From Ichthyophis bannanicus (Eukaryota > Chordata > Amphibia > Gymnophiona > Ichthyophiidae): a DNA stretch of 64,000 nucleotides. The stretch's first letter is position 1, and each line of letters opens with the position of its first letter. Position numbers and translations under genes: made by a program. This document shows, piece after piece, positions 1 to 11,010 of this stretch. The stretch spans positions 11,905,080 through 11,969,079 of the forward strand of contig CM066033.1 in assembly GCA_033557465.1 (NCBI GenBank). Direction: 5' to 3'. The notes under the pieces were generated by a model that was not told the origin of the DNA, ran no database searches, and saw nothing but the letters and a program-made list of their open reading frames with translations.

Positions 1-317
1 AAACCGGTGTCTTTAAAGAGACATTTGTGGTTTTTGTTTGTTTTGGAAGAATACTCTGTTTCCCAGAAACCTGGACAAATATCCTGTACGTGGTGAGAAT
101 GAACCATTGTGTAAAATAAATTTCTGTCATTTGCCTTACTCCTTGGAGCCTGACTACAAGCTTTCTGTCTGATGCACACATACAGCCAAGCAAAGACTAC
201 CTTTCCCAAAAGGCCGTACGGGGAGATAGTTTAAAAAGCTGAAAAAAGCAGACAGCAGAAAGTTCCTATAAAAACCCATGCCCCTCTTAGCTAGAAGCGA
301 GGGGTGCCGGCGTGACA
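1..317 (+). repeat. 3' part of a 5' LTR
   Basis: The sequence just before the gag leader has a TATA box (TATAAAAA, 267-274) and ends in GACA at 317. It is followed by GTGGCGTAGT, which also follows the 5' LTR of the related element at 23877. The LTR start lies outside the window. The leader has a possible splice donor (AAG/GTGAGC, GT at 415). Confidence 0.55.
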
Positions 318-478
318 GTGGCGTAGTTGTGCGAATTTTCTACCACTCAGGATTTCCACTGTTCAGGATTTACAACATCCAGGATATACACTTACCAGAG
401 TGATAGCACAGAAGGTGAGCGGAAAAGACAATTTTTTTGTTCTTCGAGAGTCAACATATGAGCAAGGTATCGTCAGAG

Positions 479-1363
479 ATGGATCCAAAAGAGTTGGTAC
501 TATGGATGGCCACTCAATTTCAACGCCAGCAGGATTTGGCCCAGTTAGCACAGGAGAATGCTGCAGCAGCTATGAGAGAGCAGCAAAAGCCTGTCCTGAA
601 CTTAGTGGAAGCCCTTATTACTTCCCAGAGGCAAGGAAGTGGAGGGACCAGCAATGCAGCAAATGGACAGTCTAGCAGGCCCACATACCAGCGGGGCGTT
701 CATTTTTGGAAAACTTTCTCCTGAGAATGATATAGATGACTTTTTGGAGCCATTTGAGAGGGTGGCTCAGGCTGTGGGATGGCCAGATAGCCAGTGGGTG
801 GTGAGATTAGCAACCTCCTTAACAGGAGAAGCACTAGCCGCATATAGGGCTATGCCTGCTGCCCAGGCCATGGACTATAATGCTGTAAAAAATGCCACTA
901 GAGACCGATTAGGGTTAACGAAAATGTTGTATCACTGTATGATTAGAGCCACGGTCTTAAGGGTTGGAGAAACACCTAAGGCCTTAAGCCAGAGGATTCG
1001 AGGCTTAGCTTTAAAGTGGCTAGCCCCGGAAGGAAAAACTATAGATATGGTGGTGGACATGGTGATATCGGAGCAATTTATGGCTGTAATACCAAAAAGG
1101 GTACAATCTTTTCTGATTCAGCAGAACTGCCAGAGCACAGGAGAGGCAACCCTTTTGGCGGAACGCTACATGGAAGCTGAATTGGTGTTTCCCCCAAAGG
1201 CAGGCCCTCCAATAGTAGAGGCAGAGGCCAGTTATGGTTTATCAGAAAAGAAACAGGGAAATAATGTAAAATGTATGAAACCCTGTGTGTCTGCTCATGA
1301 GGGTAAATGGGCTGAGAAAAATGTTATCGTTGTGGGGAAATGGGACACCTGCAGAGAGGATGC
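479..1363 (+). pseudogene. gag: SCAN-like Gag of gypsy element (frameshifted)
   Basis: The start chosen is the ATG at 479 (MDPKELVLWMA), which aligns with the MDPKELASWMA start of the second element. The frame is lost between about 680 and 710, continues from about 700 to 1320 in another frame, then shifts again so that the zinc knuckle (CYRCGEMGHLQRGC, 1322-1363) reads in the protease frame. The segment at about 940-1185 has the spacing of a SCAN domain (RIRGLALKW, then EQFMAVIPKRVQSFL, then GEATLLAERYMEAE). SCAN domains of vertebrate transcription factors are known to derive from Gmr1-like Gag. Gag would assemble particles and bind RNA; this copy cannot make a whole protein. Confidence 0.8.
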
Positions 1364-1756
1364 AAAGCTCGCATTGGGTTGACTGGTACTAAGATGAAAC
1401 ATTTAGGAGAGGGATTTCTATTAAGTGTTAACATACAAGGGGTCACTACCCATGCTCTGCTCGACTCTGGGGCCAACCAAAGCATGGTGTCACGGAAGCT
1501 TTGGCAGGCAATTGAGGCCCAGGATGAGTCTAATCAGAGGAAGCCAGAAGGGCAAGTCCAAATTAGGTGCATCCATGGAGCTGCTTCTTTCTACCCTGTG
1601 TACAAAGTAGTGATAAAAGAGTTGGAGGTGCAGAAAGAAGTTCTTGTGGCAGTGGTTCCAAAGTTACCCTATGATTTAATATTAGGAAGGGATTGGCCCC
1701 AATTTAAAGAAGGATTAGAGAAAGGCCTTGGGAGAAAAGGGGAGGGGATGTATTAA
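1364..1756 (+). pseudogene. Retroelement aspartic protease
   Basis: The open frame continues from the zinc knuckle and carries the pepsin-type active-site triad DSG in ALLDSGANQSMV, followed by a hydrophobic flap region and LILGRDW near the end. Retroelement proteases are about 100-130 residues and act as dimers to cut the polyprotein. The frame ends at 1756, and the downstream dUTPase is in a different frame, so protease and dUTPase would need a frameshift to be joined. It is open as a domain but part of a dead element. Confidence 0.75.
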
Positions 1757-1797
1757 AGTTTTGTAAAGTATCTGAGAAGGCCCAAGCTCCCAGGAGG

Positions 1798-2319
1798 ATG
1801 TCCCTGCAAGCCGCGGGATATGATTTATGCAGTGCCGAAGACCGGGTGATACCCAGCCGTGGAAAGGCTCTCGTGGATACTGGCCTTCAGATGGAGATGC
1901 CCATGGGATGTTATGGTCGGATAGCACCCCGATCAGGTCTGGCTCTGAAATATTTCCTGGACGTCGGGGCTGGGGTGATCGACCCTGATTATAGAGGGGG
2001 TGTAAAGATATTACTGTTCAATGTTGTCAACGAAGACTTCCAGGTGAAGGTGGGAGATCGGATTGCCCAGCTGTTGTGTGAGATAGTGGGTTTTCCCCCA
2101 CTGAAAGAGGTCCCCATGTTATCTCCTACGGATCGGGGAGCCTATGGATTTGGTTCTAACGGAGGAGCTGGGAAGAAAAGCTTGACGACCACCTGTGGAG
2201 ACAGGTTGGAGGAGACTGAGAAGGACGACCTGGGACCTCAAGTTGTGGACTGCGGGAAGAACCTGGAGCCCCAAGTAGGGGAAGAACTATCGTTGGTCCA
2301 GAGACGGGATCTGGCTTGA
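1798..2319 (+). CDS. dUTPase domain of gypsy element
   Basis: All five motifs of trimeric dUTPases are visible in one uninterrupted frame: AAGYDLCSAED (motif 1), GRIAPRSGLALK (motif 2), GVIDPDYRGGVKI (motif 3, with the catalytic Asp and Tyr), GDRIAQLLCE (motif 4) and RGAYGFGSNGG (motif 5). The enzyme hydrolyses dUTP to dUMP and PPi, which keeps uracil out of DNA copied in cells with high dUTP. The frame is already open upstream from about 1747, so the ATG at 1798 need not be the true start. Downstream the same frame runs into reverse transcriptase past two TGA codons (2317 and 2368). dUTPases are known in betaretroviruses and non-primate lentiviruses; in a SCAN-Gag gypsy element I find this unusual. 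Host dUTPase capture is an alternative, but the in-frame link to RT argues that it belongs to the element. Confidence 0.85.
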   Translation: MSLQAAGYDLCSAEDRVIPSRGKALVDTGLQMEMPMGCYGRIAPRSGLALKYFLDVGAGVIDPDYRGGVKILLFNVVNEDFQVKVGDRIAQLLCEIVGFPPLKEVPMLSPTDRGAYGFGSNGGAGKKSLTTTCGDRLEETEKDDLGPQVVDCGKNLEPQVGEELSLVQRRDLA

Positions 2320-2756
2320 CTGCTGGAGAAGTTCCCTGATGTACTGACCCCGACCCCTGGTGAAACTTGACTGGTGGCGCATGAGATCCTGATGCCACCG
2401 GGAAAGGTGGTCAGACAACGACCCTACCGCTTACCAGAAGCCAAAAAGCAGGAGGTCGTGGCACAGGTGCGCGAGATGTTGGCGATGGGCATCATTGAAG
2501 AATCAAGAAGCCCATGGTGCAGTCGCATTGTTCTGGTTCCAAAACCGGATGGTACATTATGCTTCTGCATAGACTTCAGACAGGTGAATGCCATCTCTGT
2601 ATTCGACGCTTACCCGATGCCCCATATCGAGTAGCTTTTAAACTGCTTGGGGCAGGCTCAGTTTTTGACCACCCAAGACATGACGAAGGAGTACTGGCAG
2701 ATTCCGTTGACTAGGGCATCTTAACCGAAGACCGCCTTTAGAGCAAAGCCAGAGAT
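2320..2756 (+). pseudogene. pol: Reverse transcriptase N-terminal fragment
   Basis: The dUTPase frame continues with a Ty3/gypsy reverse transcriptase start: RPYRLPEAKKQEV, then IIEESRSPWCS, VLVPKPDGTL, FCIDFRQVNAIS and FDAYPMP, then a palm-region piece ending YWQIPLT. Stops interrupt it at 2317, 2368, 2632 and about 2721. The catalytic YxDD region, RNase H and integrase are absent. The two TGA codons sit where arginine would be expected, which fits CpG decay of CGA. Confidence 0.8.
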
Positions 2757-5529
2757 CTGTAGGAATTATTATAAGACAGCAATTTTTGCATTTAACACTG
2801 ATGCCATATGTTCCCTCCTTCGTGTCCATGCCTCTGAGGAGCATCAATGAAGTCCCTTGATGTTAGGCAGATTTCCATTTTGAAGGTTTTCTACAAAGGC
2901 AGAGCCCTCACTTGTAGTTAGAAGGAGGGGCAGAAAAGAAGTGTGCTTGAGACAGTAGCTCCATTTTATTCACTATCTGAAAATTTATTCTATAATAAAA
3001 TTGTGCATAGCCCGAAAACCTGTGGCTTCACAAGTTTAAAAAGCCTTATGGTAAACCAAGAAGTGTCTGTAATACTATCAATGGCCACCAGAGGGTGGCA
3101 GGTGCACTCAATGCTGCCCTTCCATGGACGTTTATGAGTACACCCAGCAAATATCAGGTTGATCTGTGCGAGTCAAAGAAAAATAACTTGTAGGCCACCT
3201 CCTCAGCACTCAGTCTTAGTGACTAAACAAGTAACTGTAAAATCCTGCAAATCAAAATTATATGGCCAAAAATTAGAAAAAAAAATCTTGACTTCCTTAT
3301 CATTTCTCTAATTGTAGTGCCCCTAAAGGCCACTAGATGGCAGCACTGCTCCATGGAGTAGAACTATTATTCAGTGCTGCCTCACTATGGTGGTTTGTAA
3401 AATAGCAAATTGCATTTATTTTCAGGTCCACACAGGCAGCAACCTCAAGGACCTCCAGTTGCAAGGATGCTTGTGTCTCCCCCATAGCTGTCTCTCTGCT
3501 TGCAGGAATGCCAAGGAGTGCCCGTGGGTCCCATAGCCCCTCTTTCAAGGGGCATCCCAAGTACAGAGGCTGCCTCCCTGTCCTTTCAGCAAATGGGAGA
3601 TTCTCTATGTGATGGCTGCAAGTGCAGGAATTTTTCATTTAATTATACAACCTATGAAATCATAGCAGCATTTTAAGGACTTGGCAGAGCCACAGTCCCA
3701 TCTGTGCCATTTTGTTAAATGGCCGGTTCCAAGGATAAAGAGAAGTCCTTCTGGGTAGTACAGTCTGGGGCTTAGCACTCCATGGCACTGAAAGGTTTCA
3801 TACTGAAGTCAATACTCTGTGACTGCTCCATGATTCCACCTATATCCAAGTGTGCTCACTGCTTTATGTTTGAGTGGCGGGAGCTGTATCGCGTGTGTGT
3901 GCGTGCGTGCATGCTGTATGTGCTCACAATAGCTTAAACATGATTTTGGGGTACACTCACTACAGAGTGAAACTGGATTTCTAAGCTGAGGCTGTGTTCT
4001 CATACTTTAGTGCTGGAGAATTTCTTAGTACTCTTATCTGGTTAACCTCTGTGGTTATCCACATCAAGCACTTTTGAAAATTGACCTCTAGTTATTTGAG
4101 TAAATTTCCACAACCTGAAGACTTACTTCCACAGTATGCACATGGCTACAGTGGTAGCAGTGAACCTCTCCAGCCCAAACTTTAATAGGGAAACTATTTA
4201 TATGGCATTGGCCCTACCACAAAGGTACACAAACACACACACAGTCTCACTCTTCAGGCGTACACTCTTCTGATGTTTACACCTGGGGAATTCTGCACAA
4301 AAATCTTGAATTCCCCCATCATAAAGCCTAACTTCTCATTTTTACCAGAAATCCCCACTGCCTTTTCCCTCCTCAGCTCTCTCTCGACAAACCCAAGCCT
4401 TCCTTGCTACCTCCCCCCCCCCCCCGCCCCCCAATTCCCATTCTCTTTCCCTCTAATTTCTAGGATGATTCCTACTGCTGTCTGTACCTTAGGTCTACCC
4501 TTAATGTACATACCCTCTCCTTATAATCCTCTCTCTCTTTCCCATGCATCTATCTCCTTCTTGCTTCCCAGGCACATACCTCTACCTTTTATTCTCCCCA
4601 TCCTCACGGTGTACATCCATCTCCAGCTCCCAGCCACTCTCTAAAGTTATCAGCCTGTCAGCCCCCCCCCCTCCCCCCGGCCCCACTCATTATTAGTCTA
4701 TCTCCAGCCCTTCACGAGTTTCCAGCCCCAATCATTCACCTCCTCTGCCTGATCATGCAGCAGCATTGTAAAACTCAGCCGCAGGAGCATTTCCCTTTGG
4801 TCCCATGGCTATGCTACATTTCTGATGTAGACAGAAGATAAACAAAAGTGTTTTTTGCTTCTTTCAAGGGACAGGTCGTGCTTCTGTTGACCTTCTTAGG
4901 ACAGCAATACTAGTATTGGAAGTATAGCACAGCTGCGGAAGCAAAAGGAAATGTACCTGTGGCTGAGCTGCAACAACAGTGAGGCAGGCTCAGTCTCCCT
5001 TAAAGCTTGTGCTCTCCACACCTTCCTCCCTTCTCGCTGATGCTAGTGTCGGTGTCGGTGTTGGTGCAAGTGCAGAATTCCCCCAGGAGTAGGTGTTCTG
5101 CTGCCTATGTGATCACTCAGCAAGCGCCCCCCCCCCCAAAACCCAAATCCACATACAAAATTGTTCCATGTAGCTGTGCCATTGTTCTTGTTCTCTCCAG
5201 TTTTATGTAAAATGTTTGATTGCTTATGTTCTATGTAAATCACACTGATTTCAAAAAGCAAATAAGCAGCTCTGTCTAGTATCATGTAAAGTGTTCCAGT
5301 TGCTGCTAGTTCTTTTCCTCACTTTCCCATTCCTATCCCTTTTCCGCATTCCCCTCCCCCCACTTACTGACTGCACTGACTCTCTTCAGGATCAGCTAGT
5401 GCAGAGTTCAGTTTGATTTTATAAGCGTTTTATTATAATGCACTTAACATAGAATAAGCAGCATATAAATTCCTTTAAATAAAATACATGATAAGGATGG
5501 TGCTGTGTCATCTTTAGGTCTGAATGTGA
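2757..5529. other. No gene seen; simple tracts only
   Basis: I recognise no coding similarity on either strand. The stretch holds a GT-rich run near 3893-3915, a CA run near 4230-4245, long C tracts at about 4407-4432, 4661-4682 and 5127-5138, and pyrimidine-rich sequence at 4270-4650, whose open frame looks like low-complexity shadow. Confidence 0.5.
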
Positions 5530-7258
5530 TAGAACTCTGAACATAGCCAGACACATTTCTAGTCTACCGTGGCAGCTCTCCCATCACATTCACAAAATCA
5601 AAGATTTACTCCAACAAGGATACATGCCGCAATCCCTCAAGCACGCCATGATACGACCGATACTTAAAAGCAACAACTTAAGCCTATCTGAACCAAAATC
5701 ATACCATCCCATCTCCAGCCTACCATTCCTTGAGAAAATCATTGAAAAGACAGAGCAAAGGCAACTTCAGGACCACATTGACATGAATGCCCCATTGGAC
5801 ATCCATCAGCATGGATTTAAACCCCAGCACGGTGTGGAAACGCTACTCACTTCCCTCTTTGACAACCTCCTAAGAGACATAGATAACAGAAAGAACAGAT
5901 TCCTGCTAGTGTTCATGGACATCTCGGCAGCCTTTGACACAGTGTCCCACGCCAGATTACTGCAGCGCCTGTAACAGATAGCACTACGCAAGAATACCCT
6001 GAAATGGTTCACCTCCTACTTGGAAGATCGAACGCAGCAAGTCAAATGCACCCAAAAGAAATCATTGCTGTTCCCCGTCATGCAGGGAATACCACAAGGT
6101 TCAGCCCTGTCTTCAATGCTCTTTAATATTTACATCCAACCCATATGCAACATCAAACGACACACTATCACATCTATGCTAACGACATCATGGTGTATGC
6201 TCCAATAAACCTACTAGCACTTCACACCATAATAACCAAATGCCTTGAAGACATGAATGCCTGTCTCACAGCCAATAACCTGATGGTCAACTACAATAAA
6301 ACTGAGGCAATGTTTGTCACCAGGAACCCCACCTTCATTCCACCACAGACTATCAGCATTCTAAACAAACTCATAGTAGTCAAAGATGAAGTTAAGCACC
6401 TGGGCATCACAATGGACAGAGTTCTGAACCTGAAATCTCATATCACCAAAACCACAAACAAGGCCTATCAATGTTTGAGGACCTTAAGAAAGAGCAAGCC
6501 CTTACTCCGCCAGGACCACTTCTGCACAGTGTGCTAGGCACTCATCACACCTCTGCTTGATTACAGAAACTCGTTATATCAAGGCCTCCCTCAGCTGACC
6601 TTACACCCACTTCAAATGGTGCAAAACACTGCAGCACGCATCATTACAGACACTCCAAGAACTGAGCACATCACCCCCGTCTTACAGCAACTACACTGGC
6701 TCTCAATGGTGGCCAGAGCGAAATTTAAAACAATCCTGATCATCTTCAAAATCATTCACTATCTCTCATCAGATGCACTCCAAGATATCATAACAAGGGA
6801 TATCAGTAATAGACCAAGCAGGACCAATAATGACAACATGATCGGCATACCTGCAGGATACCACAAGACTAAACAAAATACTTCAAGAAGAGCTCCATCA
6901 CTACTGGCGTCCACACTATGGAACTCCCTCCCAATGAGCCTGAGAGCATTAAGACATCACAGACTTCCGCAAGGCCCTTAAAACCCTGCTTTTTACAGAA
7001 ACCTATGAGCAGGCAGATAACAGTCCCCACCCAAACGGTATTGCAACTACCCCCGCCAACTCAATACCCAATCCCAACTAGACTTACAAATTCATTGTAT
7101 AATGTTGTTAAGTACCCTCATGCTAAATGTAACCCTCCAATTGTGCTGTCTAAATGTTGTTAAATACCCACGTGTTAAATGTAACCCTCCAATTGTGATG
7201 TAACCACTTTGATTGTAGGATAAGGTGGTATACAAATCTGTCTAAATAAAATAAATAA
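5530..7258 (+). mobile_element. L2-type LINE, 5'-truncated and decayed
   Basis: The reverse transcriptase of a non-LTR retrotransposon is spread over frames: SYHPISSLPFLEKIIEK, HQHGFKPQHGVETLLTS, LVFMDISAAFDTVSH (motif A), IPQGSALSSMLFNIY and YANDIMVY (motif C, with the first Asp of YADD read as Asn). It ends with the [18 protein letters not shown]-terminal motif. The 3' end near 7200-7258 is an A-rich AAATAA-type repeat tail. The same motifs occur in the intact minus-strand LINE at 45364-48474, so the two are relatives. Stops and frameshifts make it non-functional. The 5' boundary is approximate. Confidence 0.8.
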
Positions 7259-8329
7259 ATTATTCCTCCTACATTTCATGTTATAGTCTGGAGACCAGGC
7301 AGGAATATATTTAACAGATTTTCCAGTAGATGACTGAGCAGCGAGGGTAACAGGTATTCATATGCATCTTGCTCTGATCGTGCAGTGTCAGATCTAGTTA
7401 GAGGAATAACAGGCTGGGAGCTACAGCCTACCTGCAATATTGGAACTTGCTTCTTACTCTCTAGACTTTATGGTTACTTCATTTTTTTTTTATTTAAACT
7501 TTTTAAAAATAAGAGAATGCACTGATAACCATAGCTGTGCATAGTACACAGAACCATCAACCCAACACTATAAATCCAGGAACAGGAGACATTATATATA
7601 CGTGACCTCACTTTTAAAAAAAATGCTAACTAGCAATAGAAGGGAAATCCAAGTGAGCAACTTCCAATGAAGTCAGTACCATTAGGAAACAGAGTGCAAG
7701 TTGTTATATGACCAGGAGATGGCGCCAACACTCCACAAGGAAAAGAACTTTCCCTTGTAAGCTGCAAATCAACAGCATGGCCGAAGACAAAGTCAGTGCT
7801 CTACAGATCCTTTGATCAGCCATCCAATCCCTCTATCCTCTCTCCCACCCAGCCAATCTATGGAATATTGTTGATACCAAAACAGAGGAGGAATTAATAC
7901 ATTTGTTGTGTTAAAGCTACTCTACAAATGGAGTTAGTCCATCAGAAAATTATCACCTTATTTTCCCCCATTTCTCTTTTTATTTAACTGCTTTACACAG
8001 GATCAAACCTTCTTTTGTAAAGGTTTTCTCTATATATTAATCCATATGACAGATAGCTCAGCTCTTCGAAATGTACCTCTTAATATTAGAAGCACCAAAA
8101 TCTGTACAATTGTCACACAATTTATCATTAACAAATTATCCAATGCCCAATACTATTAATAGGACTCCATGTTCTGACACCATACCCAGCTCATCCAGTG
8201 CCATATAACCAACTTAGGGGTTCACTCAGGAAGCCTTAGAAATGGGTAGCTCCTGCTGTATGAAGATTTATAAAAAGTTTGGCTTCCCTAGCTCCTTGGT
8301 AGTGTGGACCAAGAAACAAAAACACCAAT
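7259..8329. other. No gene seen
   Basis: The stretch is AT-rich with a T run near 7482 and no recognisable protein, RNA gene or repeat border. Confidence 0.4.
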
Positions 8330-9870
8330 AGCGATAGGGATACTAAATTATCTTTAATTTAATATTTAATTTATATGCAATCATCAAGACAAAACTTGAA
8401 AGAAAAGAAATACATAGGAGAATTACACAAGTATCAATAAGTAAAAGGAAACAAAATCCAAAATGATCTCTTGTAGTCCACATGTTGAGGAGTAGAGAGA
8501 CACAACATACGAGTAGAGAGACACAACATACCCAAGGCAGGAGAACCTCAGGCAGCTTAAAGAAAAATAACCTAAATTCAATAGCTTCAAGAATTCAAGA
8601 TGGACCCTGAGAACACACGCTATATAATAGGAGAGATATTAACAATATTACTCTGACACTTATCCATCAATAACTTGGTATTAATAAAAGTAGCAAGATC
8701 AGCAGGTTGAAAGAAAACATCTCAAAGATTTACATAACACAAAAGCATTTACAAGAAAATCTTAGGACAAAGGATCCCCCAATCTGCATAACCCCAGGTT
8801 ATGTAAAAGAAATAAATAGTTTCCTCCACGTCTGCGTCTCCTTAGCTATATCAGGAAACAGAGATTAAAAAAAAAGATTGGAGACTTTTTTGGTCTTTCA
8901 AAGAACATCTTCAGCAACCATTCTTTATCAGTAACTAATGCACATGAGACCAATAATGTAGATGGAACACACGGCCCACCACCAGAATCTTCAAGTAACT
9001 CAGACACATTTAAAACTTCTATATTAGAATCTTCTCCCAAAGTCACTGGTTCTTTCTTTCCTTGTGGAAGATTGACAAAGGTTTACTAAGGTGGAATTAA
9101 ATCTGGTGGCATTTTCAATCTCTCTTACAGGTATCTCTTAAACATATCCAGGCCGTAACACCCCTCATCTTGGGGAAATTCAAAACCCTCAGGTTCACAG
9201 CCCTGGCAGCATTTTCCAAAACCTCCATTTTATACCGAAGAGCCACATTATCCTTGAGCAAAGCTGTAGTAGAATCTGACAATGTTACCAACTGACTTCC
9301 ATGAGCTTCTACTTGCAATTTAATATGTTCACTAGCAGTCACAACAGAATCAATCCTGGTCGAGTTTTCTTGAATCCTGGAGGAGAGGGCCATGGTCTGA
9401 CTATGCACTGCTTCTGAGAGAGAAACAATTGCCTCCCAAATTACCTCCAGTGTGAAGACTTTGGGTCTAATAAGAGAAACAGGCACAGGAGTAGAGGTCA
9501 ACATGGTAGAAGACTGAGGGGAAATACCTTCACCAGCCAAACAAGGAAGGAACCATCAAAGCCTTTCTCTGCTGCGGTGCTCCTGAATCCTCTGGCAACC
9601 ACGGGGGACAACTGAGCTGAAATCAGAGCACTCTCCCCTCTACCTTCCCCTCCGCCGAGGAAGGAGGTGCTGAAACTACTGGGATCAGGCTCAGAGCAGC
9701 AGGGCACTGCAGCGGCGTTCTCTCCACAGGAGACAAAGAGATCTCAGAGTCTGAAGGCAGCAAAAAACTCTCCTCGGCCGTTGCTGCCAAGCTGGAGCAA
9801 ATCTCCTGTTTCTGCGCCTGGGTGAGCATGAAAAAAATGATCCCTGAATTATTTTTAAATGCACAAATTT
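8330..9870 (-). mobile_element. Old L1-type ORF1-only element
   Basis: On the minus strand the pieces at 9115-9540 and about 8780-9046 match in order the ORF1 protein of the element at 59679-61531. They share the heptad-rich segment, then LENAARAVNLRVLNFPK (start of the RRM-like domain), then LLEDSG, STLLVSCA and an FFERPKKSP piece, followed by a basic run in another frame. No reverse transcriptase follows. Borders are approximate; the left AT-rich part is taken as the 3' UTR. Confidence 0.6.
8780..9540 (-). pseudogene. L1-type ORF1 protein remnant
   Basis: The start used is the ATG at 9540. Residues 1-90 include SEAVHSQTMALSSRIQEN and form a coiled-coil-like segment; residues 105-125 are the entry to the RNA-binding domain. 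A frameshift near 9110 moves the rest to another frame, where the TLLVSCALVTDKEWLLKMFF segment is seen. L1 ORF1 proteins are trimeric RNA chaperones; this copy is broken. Confidence 0.6.
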
Positions 9871-10002
9871 GCAAATGTTCTAGCAGTTGTGTCTCATCTA
9901 ATCTAATGAGAATGAGCTCAGTATGATATGGAATCTAGCCATTGTGACTTCACTGGCGAGTTTGCCTCTCATGAATTGGAGGAATGTTCCACTATGACAT
10001 CA

Positions 10003-10150
10003 TAGTAACATAGTACAGCAGATAAAGATCAGTATGGTCCATCTAGTCTGCCTAGTAAGGTTACAGAAGTAGGTTTGCCTACTGCTCTGTGCAGGTCACC
10101 CCAATTTGTTGAGGTATAAGAAACAGTTAAGGTTATTCTGATTTTATCCT
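10003..10150 (-). repeat. Dispersed LINE 3' end fragment
   Basis: The segment CATAGTAACATAGTACAGCA followed by a GGTCCATCTAGTCTGCC core is the reverse complement of the 3' end seen on the plus strand near 28960-29045. It is a short relic without coding capacity. Confidence 0.55.
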
Positions 10151-10912
10151 CATGCTATATTGCCAAGCCTGGTAAGAGAAAGTCTTCACCCTATCTGCTC
10201 TGGGCCAGCGCAAGAGCTGGAACATCTCTACAGACTGCTCTCAATTTTCAAATTGCGTGAAGCCCCCATGAGGAATAGGTGGTCTGCAAACAGACAATTA
10301 GCAGTCCTCTTACTAGAAATTTAGTAAAAACAGCTCTAGAGAGAGAACCTTTTAACTTCATCTGTACTTTTGTTGGCGTCCGTGCATCACTCTACCTTTG
10401 TTTATCCAGCTCCGATTGTAAGAACATGAGGGGGCATAGTTAAGTGTGTTAAATGCTTAGAGTAGGTTTTACCACGCTGACAGTTAGCACACACTAAAAG
10501 CAGCACTGCGCTGAAAAACCTGCACCAAGTGTGGATCGGAGTAGAGATAAAACATGGCTGCCAGTGATAACTAGCATGCAGCGGATACAGTTAAATACAG
10601 CTCTGCTGTCAGTGGTCTGGGACCATGGCAGCTATCCACACTCAAAAACCAAACCTCTCAAGCCGCAATCAGCCTTATTGACCTGCTGATTCTATCTCCC
10701 TTACCTGATACTATTCCCAGATCAAGAACCCCCCCTCAGATCCTACTTTCCTCCCGCCAGCTTCTCAAAAATAGGGACGTTCCCCTGCCTGATTAAGAAA
10801 ACCTACTAGGAAAAAGTACAAAGGACTCCCCTTCAATGGTGTCTTTGGGTGAGGGAGGATTGAAGAACACCCCGACCATCTTCACACTTATATGAGGGCT
10901 CCTTGGTAGTCT

Positions 10913-11010
10913 AATACATTGGTTCTCAATCCAGCCCTTAAGAGCACACCTAGGCCAGTCAGGTCTTCAGGACTTCTACAATGAATATGCGAGATATAGA
11001 TCTGCATACA
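10913..11010 (+). repeat. Fragment of hAT-like MITE
   Basis: The sequence matches one arm of the palindromic element at 39132-39315: GGTTCTCAATCCAG, AGGCCAGTCAGGTCTTCAGGA and ACAATGAATATGCGAGATAT. Only about half of the palindrome is present. Confidence 0.5.

Larger units (their letters stand above)
1..2756 (+). mobile_element. Gmr1-like Ty3/gypsy retrotransposon, truncated copy
   Basis: The order is partial 5' LTR, leader, gag with a SCAN-like segment and a CCHC knuckle, aspartic protease, dUTPase, and the beginning of reverse transcriptase, where similarity stops near 2756. No integrase lies between protease and reverse transcriptase and no 3' LTR is present, so the copy is 3'-truncated. 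Several frameshifts and nonsense codons show it is dead. The Gag is about the same protein as that of the better preserved element at 22314-28644. The Gmr1 assignment rests on that similarity and on the SCAN-like Gag; it is a family-level inference. Confidence 0.8.

Noticed and set aside
4273..4644. 123-codon Pro/Ser/Leu-rich frame
   Set aside because: It is low-complexity pyrimidine-rich DNA crossing a poly-C tract, with no domain or supporting context.
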